A stretch of DNA of 64,000 nucleotides from Pseudomonas monsensis. Lineage in GTDB: Bacteria > Pseudomonadota > Gammaproteobacteria > Pseudomonadales > Pseudomonadaceae. Numbering within the stretch: the first letter of the stretch is position 1; each line of letters begins with the position of its first letter. Shown piece after piece: positions 17,366-25,140 of this stretch. The notes under the pieces are model-generated. The model was not told where the DNA came from. It searched no databases and was given only the letters and a program-made list of their open reading frames with translations. Where the stretch lies: contig NZ_CP077087.1 of the NCBI RefSeq assembly GCF_014268495.2, forward strand, positions 2,111,501 to 2,175,500. Direction: 5' to 3'. The position numbers and the translations under genes were made by a program.

Positions 17366-18520
17366 ATGATGATTTGCCCCAACAGCGTCAAAACCGGCCT
17401 CAAGCCATTCAGCCAGCTTCAGCATCCGCGTGAAGTGATCCGCCAGTTCACCCCTAACTGGTTCGCCGCAACCATGGGCACCGGTGTGCTGGCGTTGGCG
17501 CTGGCGCAATTGCCGCTGGCTATTCCCGGATTACACACCGTTGCCGAAGGGCTGTGGCTGTTCAACATCCTGTTGTTCACCCTGTTTACCTTCGCCTACG
17601 CCGCGCGCTGGATCCTGTTCTTTGACGAGGCGCGGCGGATTTTCGGTCATTCCACCGTGTCGATGTTCTTCGGCACCATTCCCATGGGCCTGGCGACGAT
17701 CATCAACGGCTTTCTGCTGTTCGGCCTGCCACGCTGGGGGGAAGGTGTGATTCACCTTGCCGAAGTGCTGTGGTGGTTCGATGTGGGCATGTCTCTGGCC
17801 TGCGGCGTGTTGATTCCCTACATGATGTTTACCCGTCAGGAGCACAGCATCGACCAGATGACCGCTGTGTGGTTGTTGCCCGTGGTGGCCGCAGAAGTGT
17901 CAGCGGCCAGTGGCGGCTTGCTCGCACCGCATCTCGCCGATGCCCATGCGCAACTGGTGGTGTTGACCACCAGCTACGTGCTCTGGGCCTTTTCCCTGCC
18001 GGTGGCGTTCAGCATCCTGACGATCCTGTTGCTGCGTATGGCCCTGCACAAGCTGCCCCACGAAAACATGGCCGCGTCGAGCTGGCTGGCGCTCGGTCCG
18101 ATCGGCACGGGAGCGTTGGGCATGTTGTTGCTGGGGGGCGACGCGCCGGCGATCTTTGCCGCCAACGGTTTGCCGGGTGTCGGTGAAATTGCTTCGGGCC
18201 TGGGCCTGGTGGCAGGTATCACGCTGTGGGGCTTCGGCTTGTGGTGGATGTTGATGGCATTACTGATTACCGCGCGTTATTTGCGCGACGGTATCCCGTT
18301 CAACCTCGGCTGGTGGGGCTTCACCTTTCCGTTGGGCGTGTATTCGCTGGCGACGCTGAAACTGGCCAGCGTTCTCAATCTGGCGTTTTTCAATGTCGTC
18401 GGCACGGTGTTGGTGACTTTACTGGCAGTGATGTGGCTGATTGTCGGCAAACGTACCGTGCAAGGCGCATGGCGCGGCGAGCTGTTTGTCTCGCCCTGCA
18501 TTGCAGGTTTGAAGAAATAA
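17366..18520 (+). CDS. TDT-family (TehA/SLAC1-like) transporter
   Basis: About 384 residues with ten predicted helices. The start of the domain, FTPNWFAATMGTGVLALAL, is typical of the tellurite-resistance/dicarboxylate transporter (TDT) family, in which bacterial TehA and plant SLAC1 anion channels are placed; some relatives export sulfite or take up C4-dicarboxylates. AGGAG precedes two consecutive ATG codons (17366 and 17369); spacing favours the second, which changes only one residue. No regulator is adjacent. Substrate not determinable from sequence. Confidence 0.88.
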   Translation: MMICPNSVKTGLKPFSQLQHPREVIRQFTPNWFAATMGTGVLALALAQLPLAIPGLHTVAEGLWLFNILLFTLFTFAYAARWILFFDEARRIFGHSTVSMFFGTIPMGLATIINGFLLFGLPRWGEGVIHLAEVLWWFDVGMSLACGVLIPYMMFTRQEHSIDQMTAVWLLPVVAAEVSAASGGLLAPHLADAHAQLVVLTTSYVLWAFSLPVAFSILTILLLRMALHKLPHENMAASSWLALGPIGTGALGMLLLGGDAPAIFAANGLPGVGEIASGLGLVAGITLWGFGLWWMLMALLITARYLRDGIPFNLGWWGFTFPLGVYSLATLKLASVLNLAFFNVVGTVLVTLLAVMWLIVGKRTVQGAWRGELFVSPCIAGLKK

Positions 18521-18528
18521 CCTGGAAA

Positions 18529-18601
18529 GTTTAGGTAAGGTGTGGCCTGGATCGCGGTTCGAGATTCCAATAAGCAGTACCCAGGCCTCTCTACCTTAAA
18601 C
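18529..18601 (+). promoter_or_regulatory. Imperfect long inverted repeat in the leader of the acyltransferase fusion gene
   Basis: TTTAGGTAAGGTGTGGCCTGG and, at the other end, CCAGGCCTCTCTACCTTAAA are imperfect complements of about 20 bp. If transcribed they would form a hairpin ending about 18 bp before the ATG at 18620. It may instead be the terminator of the upstream gene, although no T-run follows. Confidence 0.4.
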
Positions 18602-18619
18602 ATCAGGGACACACGGAAG

Positions 18620-20494
18620 ATGAGTCACCCCTCACAGTTCAACCTGCTGCGCACCCGGCGCTTCTTGCCGTTTTTCATCACCCAGTCGCTCGGTGCGTTC
18701 AACGACAACGTTTTTAAACAGTCGTTGATCCTCGCCATTCTTTACCGCCTGACCATCGAAGGTGACCGCTCGATCTGGGTCAACCTGTGTGCGCTGCTGT
18801 TTATTCTGCCGTTTTTCCTGTTCTCGGCACTGGCCGGGCAGTTTGGCGAAAAATTCGCCAAGGACGCGCTGATCCGTCTGATCAAACTCGCGGAAATCGC
18901 CATCATGGCCGTAGGATCGGTCGGGTTTCTCTTTGATCACTTGTCGCTGATGCTGGTGGCGCTGTTCGCCATGGGCACGCACTCGGCGCTGTTCGGGCCG
19001 GTGAAATATTCGATCCTGCCGCAAGCGCTGCGTGAGGATGAGTTGGTAGGCGGTAACGGCCTGGTGGAGATGGGCACGTTTCTGGCGATCCTCGCCGGGA
19101 CGATTGGCGCCGGGGTCATCATGTCATCGACCCATTACGCGCCGCTGGTCTCGACCGCCATTGTCGGGATTGCCGTGCTGGGTTATCTGGCCAGCCGCAG
19201 CATCCCGCGCGCTGCAGCCGCATCCCCGGAAATGCGCCTGAACTGGAACATCTTCAGCCAGTCCTGGGCGACTTTGAAACTCGGTCTGGGGCAGACGCCA
19301 GCGGTGTCGCGCTCGATTGTCGGCAACTCATGGTTCTGGTTTGTCGGGGCGATTTATCTGACGCAGATCCCGGCGTACGCCAAGGAGTGGATGCACGGCG
19401 ACGAAACCGTGGTCACCCTGATTCTTACCGTATTTTCGGTCGGTATCGCACTGGGTTCGATGCTGTGCGAGAAGCTCTCCGGGCGTAAGGTCGAGATCGG
19501 TCTGGTGCCGTTCGGCTCGTTCGGTCTGACCGTGTTTGGTCTGTTGTTGTGGTGGCATTCCGGCGGTATCCCGGAAAGCGTCACGGGCCACAGCTGGATT
19601 GAAGTGCTGGGCTTCGTGCACACCTGGGCGGTGTTGGTCGACATTCTCGGCCTCGGTATTTTTGGCGGCTTCTATATTGTGCCGCTGTATGCGTTGATCC
19701 AGTCGCGCACTGCGGAGAACGAGCGGGCGCGGGTGATCGCTGCCAACAACATTCTCAATGCGCTGTTTATGGTGGTCTCGGCGATCGTTTCGATTGTGTT
19801 GCTCAGTGTGGCCAAGCTGTCGATTCCGCAGCTGTTTCTTGTGGTGTCGCTGCTGAACATCGGCGTCAACGCCTACATCTTCAAGATCGTTCCCGAATTC
19901 AGCATGCGTTTCATGATCTGGCTGCTCAGCCATTCCATGTACCGGGTCGAACATCGCAACCTGGAGGCGATTCCCGACGAAGGTGCGGCCCTGCTGGTGT
20001 GCAACCACGTGTCGTTTGTCGACGCCTTGCTGATTGGTGGCGCGGTGCGTCGGCCGATTCGCTTTGTCATGTACTACAAAATCTACAACCTGCCGGTGCT
20101 GAACTTTATCTTTCGCACCGCAGGGACGATTCCGATCGCCGGGCGCAACGAAGACATCCAGATCTATGAAAGGGCCTTCACCCGGATTGCCCAGTATCTG
20201 AAGGACGGTGAGCTGGTGTGCATCTTCCCGGAAGGCAAGTTGACCACTGACGGCGAGATCAATGAGTTCAAGGGGGGGCTGACGCGGATTCTCGAGGAGA
20301 CCCCGGTGCCGGTGATTCCGCTGGCGTTGCAAGGGTTGTGGGGCAGTTTCTTCAGCCGTGATCCGAACAAGGGCCTGTTCAAGCGGTTGTGGTCGCGGGT
20401 GACGTTGGTGGCAGGTTCGGCGGTAGCGGTTGAGGCGGCGGAGCCGGCGAAGTTGCAGGGGGTGGTGGGGGAGTTGCGCGGCAGCGTTCGATAG
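18620..20494 (+). CDS. LplT-PlsC type fusion: MFS transporter with C-terminal lysophospholipid acyltransferase
   Basis: A 624-residue fusion. Residues 1 to about 400 form an MFS domain of the LplT lysophospholipid flippase type (start FFITQSLGAFNDNVFKQ); residues about 440-620 form a PlsC acyltransferase with the catalytic NHVSFVD (HX4D, near residue 461) and FPEGKLT (near 535). In E. coli, LplT flips lysophosphatidylethanolamine inward and Aas reacylates it; here both activities are joined but the acyl-ACP synthetase part of Aas is absent. ATG at 18620 (MSHPSQFNLLRTRRF) is chosen on family-like start; the open frame extends to 18542. Role: membrane phospholipid repair. Confidence 0.9.
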   Translation: MSHPSQFNLLRTRRFLPFFITQSLGAFNDNVFKQSLILAILYRLTIEGDRSIWVNLCALLFILPFFLFSALAGQFGEKFAKDALIRLIKLAEIAIMAVGSVGFLFDHLSLMLVALFAMGTHSALFGPVKYSILPQALREDELVGGNGLVEMGTFLAILAGTIGAGVIMSSTHYAPLVSTAIVGIAVLGYLASRSIPRAAAASPEMRLNWNIFSQSWATLKLGLGQTPAVSRSIVGNSWFWFVGAIYLTQIPAYAKEWMHGDETVVTLILTVFSVGIALGSMLCEKLSGRKVEIGLVPFGSFGLTVFGLLLWWHSGGIPESVTGHSWIEVLGFVHTWAVLVDILGLGIFGGFYIVPLYALIQSRTAENERARVIAANNILNALFMVVSAIVSIVLLSVAKLSIPQLFLVVSLLNIGVNAYIFKIVPEFSMRFMIWLLSHSMYRVEHRNLEAIPDEGAALLVCNHVSFVDALLIGGAVRRPIRFVMYYKIYNLPVLNFIFRTAGTIPIAGRNEDIQIYERAFTRIAQYLKDGELVCIFPEGKLTTDGEINEFKGGLTRILEETPVPVIPLALQGLWGSFFSRDPNKGLFKRLWSRVTLVAGSAVAVEAAEPAKLQGVVGELRGSVR

Positions 20495-20511
20495 TTGCCA
20501 ACTGATCTGGC

Positions 20512-20584
20512 CTCATCGCGAGCAGGCTCACTCCTACATTTGAAATGCGTCCCCCCTGCAGGAGTGAGCCTGCTCGCGATAGCG
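20512..20584. repeat. REP doublet
   Basis: TCGCGAGCAGGCTCACTCCTACA and its inverted partner AGGAGTGAGCCTGCTCGCGA surround about 28 bp. It lies between convergent genes. Confidence 0.85.
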
Positions 20585-20592
20585 GTAGAGGC

Positions 20593-20907
20593 TTAGGCGC
20601 TGATTTTGAGGCCGATCAACCCGGTAACGATCAACGCCACACTGGCCAGCCGAATCAACGCCATCGACTCGCCAAACAGAATGATCCCGGCAATCACCGT
20701 GCCCACGGCACCGACCCCGGTCCAGATCGCATAGGCCGTGCCCAGCGGCAGCTCCTTCATCGCCAGGCCGAGCAGGCCAAGGCTGATGGCCATCGCCGCA
20801 ACGGTCAGTGCAGTGGGGAGCGGACGACTGAAGCCGTCGGTGTATTTCAGGCCGACGGCCCAGCCGACTTCGAACAGACCGGCGAAAAACAGAATGATCC
20901 AGGACAT
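20593..20907 (-). CDS. sugE: SMR-family guanidinium exporter (Gdx/SugE)
   Basis: A 104-residue, four-helix small multidrug resistance protein. The N-terminus MSWIILFFAGLFEVGW holds the essential Glu of helix 1 in the Gdx-type context FEVGW, and ELPLGTAYAIWTGVGAVGT is the conserved helix 3 segment. Gdx proteins exchange guanidinium for protons as antiparallel homodimers. The two hairpins with ACGA loops in its leader match the guanidine-II riboswitch, which strongly supports guanidinium as substrate over quaternary ammonium compounds. GGAGGT lies 5 bp before the ATG. Newer literature names the gene gdx. Confidence 0.93.
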   Translation of the reverse strand: MSWIILFFAGLFEVGWAVGLKYTDGFSRPLPTALTVAAMAISLGLLGLAMKELPLGTAYAIWTGVGAVGTVIAGIILFGESMALIRLASVALIVTGLIGLKISA

Positions 20908-20927
20908 GAAAGACCTCCATCGTTTGA

Positions 20928-20979
20928 CGGGGTCGTCCCCAGATTAAGCACTCGAGCGAGTCGCAGGGTCGTCCCCGCG
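20928..20979 (-). promoter_or_regulatory. Guanidine-II (mini-ykkC) riboswitch
   Basis: On the minus strand the leader of the SMR gene holds two hairpins. P1 (20979-20962) is CGCGGGG, loop ACGA, CCCTGCG, 7 bp with one GU pair; P2 (20941-20928) is TGGGG, loop ACGA, CCCCG. The identical GGGGACGACCC loops, about 20 nt apart, are the defining feature of mini-ykkC, and P2 ends about 10 nt before the GGAGGT ribosome-binding site. Guanidine binding makes the two loops dock and frees the ribosome-binding site. Confidence 0.92.
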
Positions 20980-21026
20980 TAGCGCAATAGTCTGACGAGC
21001 ATTAACCCGGGGATCAAGTTTCGCGG

Positions 21027-21992
21027 TCAGTCGGTCGCTTGCCCGGCCAGCGTCTCGCGATCTTCTTTCTCGCTCATGCGCCGGAAGTAGGTGGAAAGCA
21101 AAGCCCCGGAAATGTTGTGCCAGACACTGAACAGCGCACTGGGCACCGCCGCCAATGGCGAAAAGTGCGCGCTGGCCAGCGCGGCGCCCAACCCCGAATT
21201 CTGCATGCCCACTTCCAGTGCCAGCGACTTGCGCTGGGCCAATGGCAGGTTGAACAGGCGGCCGGTGAAGTAACCGAGCAGGTAGCCAAAGCTGTTGTGC
21301 AGCATCACCACCGCCATGATCAACAAGCCGGACTCGGCAATTTTCGCCTGACTGGCAGCCACCACCGCAGTGACGATGATCACAATGCTGACCACCGACA
21401 CCAGCGGCAACACCTCCACCGCATGGCGCACCTTGTTACCGAGCAAGCGCTGTGCAACCACGCCGAGGATGATCGGCAGCAACACCACTTGCAGGATCGA
21501 CCAGAACAATTCCATGAACGACACTGGCAACCATGCCGAGGCCAGCAGCCAGATCAAGGCCGGGGTCAGCAGCGGAGCGAGGAGGGTGGTGACGGCGGCA
21601 ATCGCCACTGACAGCGCCAGGTCACCGCGGGCCAGCCAGGTCATGACGTTGGAAGACGTGCCACTCGGGCAGCAGCCGACCAGAATCACCCCGACGGCGA
21701 TTTCCGGCGGCAGGTGGAAAATCTGGCAGAGCAACCACGCCATGCCGGGCATGATCACGAAGTGCGCAACCACGCCCAGCGCCACGCGCCACGGATGGCG
21801 GGCGACGGCCGCGAAGTCGTCGAGTTTGAGGGTCAGGCCCATGCCGAACATCACCAGCCCGAGCAGCGGCACGATTGCGCCCTTGAGGCCGAGGAACCAC
21901 GCCGGCTGCAGGAACGCAATTACAGCGAAAATCAGAACCCAGTAAGCGAAGGTATTGCCGACAAAGCGGCTGAGTGCAGCCAGTGCGCGCAT
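21027..21992 (-). CDS. Bile acid:sodium symporter (BASS)-family transporter
   Basis: A 321-residue inner-membrane protein; start at 21992 (MRALAALSRFVG) has AAGGA upstream, and the longer open frame to 22088 enters a repeat. Family segments: MFGMGLTLKLDDF near residue 50, VGVILVGCCPSGTSSNVMTWLARGD near 110 and EVGMQNSGLGAALASAHF near 255, the last being the sodium-binding ExGxQNxxLG-type motif. BASS proteins take up organic anions (pantoate, pyruvate, bile acids) with sodium; no substrate is indicated here. Ends close to the SMR riboswitch. Confidence 0.9.
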   Translation of the reverse strand: MRALAALSRFVGNTFAYWVLIFAVIAFLQPAWFLGLKGAIVPLLGLVMFGMGLTLKLDDFAAVARHPWRVALGVVAHFVIMPGMAWLLCQIFHLPPEIAVGVILVGCCPSGTSSNVMTWLARGDLALSVAIAAVTTLLAPLLTPALIWLLASAWLPVSFMELFWSILQVVLLPIILGVVAQRLLGNKVRHAVEVLPLVSVVSIVIIVTAVVAASQAKIAESGLLIMAVVMLHNSFGYLLGYFTGRLFNLPLAQRKSLALEVGMQNSGLGAALASAHFSPLAAVPSALFSVWHNISGALLSTYFRRMSEKEDRETLAGQATD

Positions 21993-22045
21993 GGCTTGTT
22001 CCTTATTATGGGAAAGCGTTAGGAAGCTAAGCATACGTCGCCAAC

Positions 22046-22124
22046 AAAAAGATCGCAGCCTCCGGCAGCTCCTACAGGAAAAATGCATTCCAGATGTAGG
22101 AGTTGCCGAAGGCTGCGATCTTTT
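22046..22124. repeat. Imperfect palindromic repeat
   Basis: AAAAAGATCGCAGCCTCCGGCAGCTCC... pairs with ...GGAGTTGCCGAAGGCTGCGATCTTTT at the other end. This GATCGCAGCCTTCGGCAGCTCC type is a dispersed extragenic repeat that I recognise from fluorescent pseudomonads. It also could act as a terminator for rdgC, having T-runs on the minus strand. Confidence 0.75.
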
Positions 22125-22146
22125 AAGCTTTCACACAAAAGGCAGG

Positions 22147-23067
22147 TCAGATCCCCTGCGGCGTCTCTTCACCGCCCAACGCCTCAACCAGCGCCGGCAG
22201 GAAGTCGCCGAAGGTCAGCATCATCAGGGTGAAGCTCGCATCCAGCTGGCCCAGCGCTTCGTCGCCGCCGTCCTGTTCCGCCTGATCCTGCAACAGATCT
22301 TCGAACTTCAGGCGCTTGACGGTCATTTTGTCGTCGAGCATGAACGACAGTTTGTCCTGCCAGGCCAGCGACAGTTGAGTCACGACTTTGCCTGTGCTCA
22401 GGTGCAACTGGATTTCTTCACTGGTCAGGTCCTGACGCTTGCAGCGCACGATGCCACCGTCTTCGTGGGTGTCGCGCAGTTCGCACTCGTCCAGTACGAA
22501 GAAGTCCGGGGCGGCTTGCTGGGTGGTGACCCATTCGGTCATCACGGCGGTCGGCGCGGTTTTCACGGTCAGCGGACGGACGGGCAGGGTGCCGAGCACT
22601 TCACGCAGGGTGGAGAGCAGGTCTTCGGCGCGCTTCGGGCTGGCCGAGTTGACCAGGATCAGGCCCTGTTTCGGCGCGATGGCGGCGAAGGTCGACGAGC
22701 GACGAATGAACGCGCGCGGCAGGAAGGCCTGGATGATTTCATCCTTGATCTGATCGCGTTCCTTCTTATAGACCTTGCGCATCTGCTCGGCTTCGATCTC
22801 TTCAACCTTTTCTTTGACGGCGTCACGCACGACGCTGCCCGGCAGAATGCGTTCTTCTTTACGTGCAGCGATCAGCAGGAAATCACCGCTGACGTGCACC
22901 AGTGGAGCATCTTCGCCTTTGCCGAATGGCGCGACGAAACCGTAGGTGGTCAACTCCTGGCTTGCACATGGACGCGCCAGTTTGGTGGCCAGTGCAGTTT
23001 CCAGCGCCTCGGCATCGACAGGCAGGTCTTGGGTCAGGCGATAGATAAGCAGGTTTTTGAACCACAT
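22147..23067 (-). CDS. rdgC: Recombination-associated protein RdgC
   Basis: A 306-residue protein starting MWFKNLLIYRLTQDLP, the typical N-terminus of RdgC; the frame extends eight codons further but that is not conserved. RdgC is a ring-shaped dimer that binds double-stranded DNA and limits RecA loading and activity. Internal segments WVTTQQAAPDFFVLDECELRD and GKVVTQLSLAWQDKLSF fit the family. Its promoter lies just upstream of the tRNA cluster promoter, facing away. I recall it directly preceding the FKBP gene in PAO1; here the tRNA genes and two other genes lie between. Confidence 0.95.
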   Translation of the reverse strand: MWFKNLLIYRLTQDLPVDAEALETALATKLARPCASQELTTYGFVAPFGKGEDAPLVHVSGDFLLIAARKEERILPGSVVRDAVKEKVEEIEAEQMRKVYKKERDQIKDEIIQAFLPRAFIRRSSTFAAIAPKQGLILVNSASPKRAEDLLSTLREVLGTLPVRPLTVKTAPTAVMTEWVTTQQAAPDFFVLDECELRDTHEDGGIVRCKRQDLTSEEIQLHLSTGKVVTQLSLAWQDKLSFMLDDKMTVKRLKFEDLLQDQAEQDGGDEALGQLDASFTLMMLTFGDFLPALVEALGGEETPQGI

Positions 23068-23177
23068 GGGGTGAGTCTCTCCTTTATACAAAGGGGGGCA
23101 TTATTGTCTTCGCCGTGCCGTAGGCCAACCCTTCTCTAAGCCTTTGGAAGGCCTGAGAAAATTATTTAAAAAAGTGC

Positions 23178-23206
23178 TTGCCAGAGGTTGGGTCGCTCCG
23201 TAGAAT
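23178..23206 (+). promoter_or_regulatory. Sigma-70 promoter of the first tRNA pair
   Basis: TTGCCA (23178-23183), a 17-bp spacer and TAGAAT (23201-23206) precede a GC-rich discriminator GCGCGCC, typical of stringently controlled stable RNA promoters. The tRNA begins 21 bp after the -10. Confidence 0.8.
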
Positions 23207-23226
23207 GCGCGCCACACCGAAGCGAA

Positions 23227-23302
23227 GGGTGATTAGCTCAGCTGGGAGAGCGTCTGCCTTACAAGCAGAATGTCGGCGGTTCGATCCCGTCATCACCCAC
23301 CA
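23227..23302 (+). tRNA. tRNA-Val (anticodon TAC), copy 1
   Basis: A 76-nt cloverleaf: acceptor GGGTGAT with ATCACCC, D arm TAGCTCAGCTGGGAGAGC, anticodon loop CTTACAA (TAC), T loop GGTTCGATCC, and an encoded ACCA end. It reads valine GUA/GUG codons. Confidence 0.97.
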
Positions 23303-23321
23303 TTCGTTTCAAGTGTTTAGC

Positions 23322-23398
23322 GCAGCGGTAGTTCAGTCGGTTAGAATACCGGCCTGTCACGCCGGGGGTCGCGGGTTCGAGTCCCGTCCGCTGCGCCA
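23322..23398 (+). tRNA. tRNA-Asp (anticodon GTC), copy 1
   Basis: A 77-nt cloverleaf: acceptor GCAGCGG with CCGCTGC, anticodon loop CTGTCAC (GTC), T loop GGTTCGAGTCC, discriminator G and encoded CCA. It is 19 nt after tRNA-Val and surely in the same transcript. Confidence 0.97.
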
Positions 23399-23403
23399 TA
23401 TTC

Positions 23404-23434
23404 GGTAACCTGGACCACTGAACGCCAGGTCACC
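23404..23434 (+). other. Conserved trailer hairpin after tRNA-Asp, copy 1
   Basis: GGT-A-ACCTGG and CCAGGT-C-ACC pair around an 11-nt loop. The equivalent hairpin after copy 2 keeps the pairing with changed bases, so it is likely a selected RNA structure, for instance for 3' processing. Confidence 0.6.
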
Positions 23435-23441
23435 ACGGAAT

Positions 23442-23464
23442 AACCCGCTGAGGCGGGTTTTTTT
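23442..23464 (+). terminator. Terminator of the first tRNA pair
   Basis: AACCCGC, loop TGAG, GCGGGTT then a run of Ts. Confidence 0.92.
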
Positions 23465-23546
23465 CTGTCTCACGTTTGTACCTTGTTCCATCGGGTTGTG
23501 TCGTTTCACCGGTTTTCGGATTTATTTGAAAAAAAATTCAATTAAA

Positions 23547-23576
23547 TCAACACTTTATGAAAACTTGTGGCATAAT
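23547..23576 (+). promoter_or_regulatory. Probable promoter of the second tRNA pair
   Basis: CATAAT (23571-23576) followed by GCGCCCC is a good -10 and discriminator, at the same distance from tRNA-Val as in copy 1. The -35 is weak; TCAACA at 23547-23552 with an 18-bp spacer is the best guess. An AT-rich stretch upstream may act as an UP element. Confidence 0.55.
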
Positions 23577-23596
23577 GCGCCCCGTAACGAAGCGAA

Positions 23597-23672
23597 GGGT
23601 GATTAGCTCAGCTGGGAGAGCGTCTGCCTTACAAGCAGAATGTCGGCGGTTCGATCCCGTCATCACCCACCA
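23597..23672 (+). tRNA. tRNA-Val (anticodon TAC), copy 2
   Basis: Identical over its full 76 nt to the copy at 23227-23302. Confidence 0.97.
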
Positions 23673-23691
23673 TTCGTTTCAAGCGTTTCGC

Positions 23692-23768
23692 GCAGCGGTA
23701 GTTCAGTCGGTTAGAATACCGGCCTGTCACGCCGGGGGTCGCGGGTTCGAGTCCCGTCCGCTGCGCCA
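23692..23768 (+). tRNA. tRNA-Asp (anticodon GTC), copy 2
   Basis: Identical over its full 77 nt to the copy at 23322-23398; the 19-nt spacer to tRNA-Val differs in two bases. Confidence 0.97.
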
Positions 23769-23773
23769 TATTC

Positions 23774-23804
23774 GGTTATCTGGAACACTGAACGCCAGAT
23801 GACC
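23774..23804 (+). other. Conserved trailer hairpin after tRNA-Asp, copy 2
   Basis: GGT-T-ATCTGG and CCAGAT-G-ACC pair around an 11-nt loop almost identical to that of copy 1. Relative to copy 1 one C-G pair has become T-A and an A/C mismatch a T/G wobble. Confidence 0.6.
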
Positions 23805-23808
23805 ACGC

Positions 23809-23832
23809 AAAGCCCGCCTTGTGCGGGCTTTG
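23809..23832 (+). terminator. Terminator of the second tRNA pair
   Basis: AAAGCCCGC, loop CTTGT and GCGGGCTTT form the hairpin; the T-run is short. Confidence 0.8.
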
Positions 23833-23970
23833 TGCTATCTGCGATTCGACAATTTCTGCATTGCTTCTGTGGCATTTATCCCCGTTGGGCTGCGAAGCCG
23901 GCCCGACTTTTAAAGCTGAGGCCCGCTGCGCAAGCCACCGGGGATAAAACCTCTCGCCACAGGCCGCTGC

Positions 23971-25140
23971 TTACTGCGTGGCGTTCTGGCTATGCCGATA
24001 ATCGCTCACCGCCTCATACACCGCCTTGCGCAGTCGGTTGATCCCGCCAATCGGCCGATGGGCCTCGATACCAAACCACGGATTGAACGACAGGTTATCG
24101 CAGGCCAGATTCAGCGCCGGGGTATCGAAATCCTGTGGCGGCAGGGTGATCCGCGCCACGGTTTCGAAGGGTGAATCCTGCTCGCGCCATTCGATGCTGG
24201 TGTCCTCGATCGGCATGTACTTGTTCGCATCCTGACGCTGAATCTGCAAGACGAAGCAGGCCGGCACGCGATCCGTCGACAACTGCTGATTCAACGCGCT
24301 GCGCAGGAAGTTCGGCAGGTCGTGGTTCTGTTTTGGCAGGGTGTAAGCCGGACAATTGTCCGGGGCCGGTGCCACGCGAAACTTCGCATTCGCCTCACCG
24401 AACTTGTAAGGCGAAACCGAAAAGTAAGTCGTCCCTGTCGGACTGTCCGGTGGCGGCGACAGCGTCGCCAGCGCGATAAGCAGATGACGGACCTGCCAGG
24501 TGCGCGGATCCCAACCGGGGAAAAACGCCAGGATCTTCTTGCCGTCAGCCTGCGCCGCCACATTCTGACGGTACTCGGCGACATCGCTGACAAAGAAGTT
24601 GGGGTGGCTGAACATCACGAAGTCTTGCTCGTGCTGTTCCTGGCGATTTCCCAACAACTGCTTGCCGGGTACGTCGAGCAGCTTGATCGCCATGCCCCGT
24701 GCGTCGCGAATGCTGTCGAACTGCGGGTAAGCATTGCCGTTGGACAGGCGAATTATCGCCTGCCAGGTGTGTCCCGGTTCGCTGAAGACCCCTTGGCGCA
24801 GCGATTGCGCCAGTTGCGGCAATACCTGCACTTCAGCCTTCACGCAGCCGTGAGCCTTGGCATGCGCGTCGCGCAGGAAACGCGTGTTTTCACGGTGTTG
24901 ATCGACGATGCGCACGGCCGTCTGGATCACGCCTTGTGTCATCCCGGCTTCACCGGAGGGAATCTGTTCCAGTGCCGACACCGGCCCGCGATGCTGCCAG
25001 GCCCACCACGCCGTGCCGATGGCCCAGCCAATCAGGCCAATGACGAGCAAAAGCAGCAAGGTTCTGCCCAGCAGGCGGCCCAGCCACAACCAGATCCGCG
25101 CCAGCAATGACAGGCGCTTATTGAAGGTCGATAACATCAT
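23971..25140 (-). CDS. Membrane-anchored catalase-family haem protein
   Basis: A 389-residue protein. Residues 17-45 are a hydrophobic N-terminal anchor, and the rest resembles the catalase core but shorter than monofunctional catalases (about 480 or more). DAHAKAHGCVKAEVQV aligns with the catalase segment holding the distal His, and WQAIIRLSNGNAYPQFDSIRDARGMAIK with the substrate-channel region (RxSxG...D..RD.RG.A.K). HRPIGGINRLRKAVY is shared by catalase-like proteins. The proximal Tyr motif is not obvious, so catalase activity is uncertain; such relatives may be peroxidases or hydroperoxide-converting enzymes. ATG overlaps the stop of the dihaem cytochrome gene by 4 bp, so the two are co-translated. 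Confidence 0.82.
   Translation of the reverse strand: MMLSTFNKRLSLLARIWLWLGRLLGRTLLLLLVIGLIGWAIGTAWWAWQHRGPVSALEQIPSGEAGMTQGVIQTAVRIVDQHRENTRFLRDAHAKAHGCVKAEVQVLPQLAQSLRQGVFSEPGHTWQAIIRLSNGNAYPQFDSIRDARGMAIKLLDVPGKQLLGNRQEQHEQDFVMFSHPNFFVSDVAEYRQNVAAQADGKKILAFFPGWDPRTWQVRHLLIALATLSPPPDSPTGTTYFSVSPYKFGEANAKFRVAPAPDNCPAYTLPKQNHDLPNFLRSALNQQLSTDRVPACFVLQIQRQDANKYMPIEDTSIEWREQDSPFETVARITLPPQDFDTPALNLACDNLSFNPWFGIEAHRPIGGINRLRKAVYEAVSDYRHSQNATQ

Noticed and set aside
23178..23832. tRNA cluster as integration site of a mobile element
   Set aside because: No integrase, no partial tRNA repeat and no compositional change on either side.
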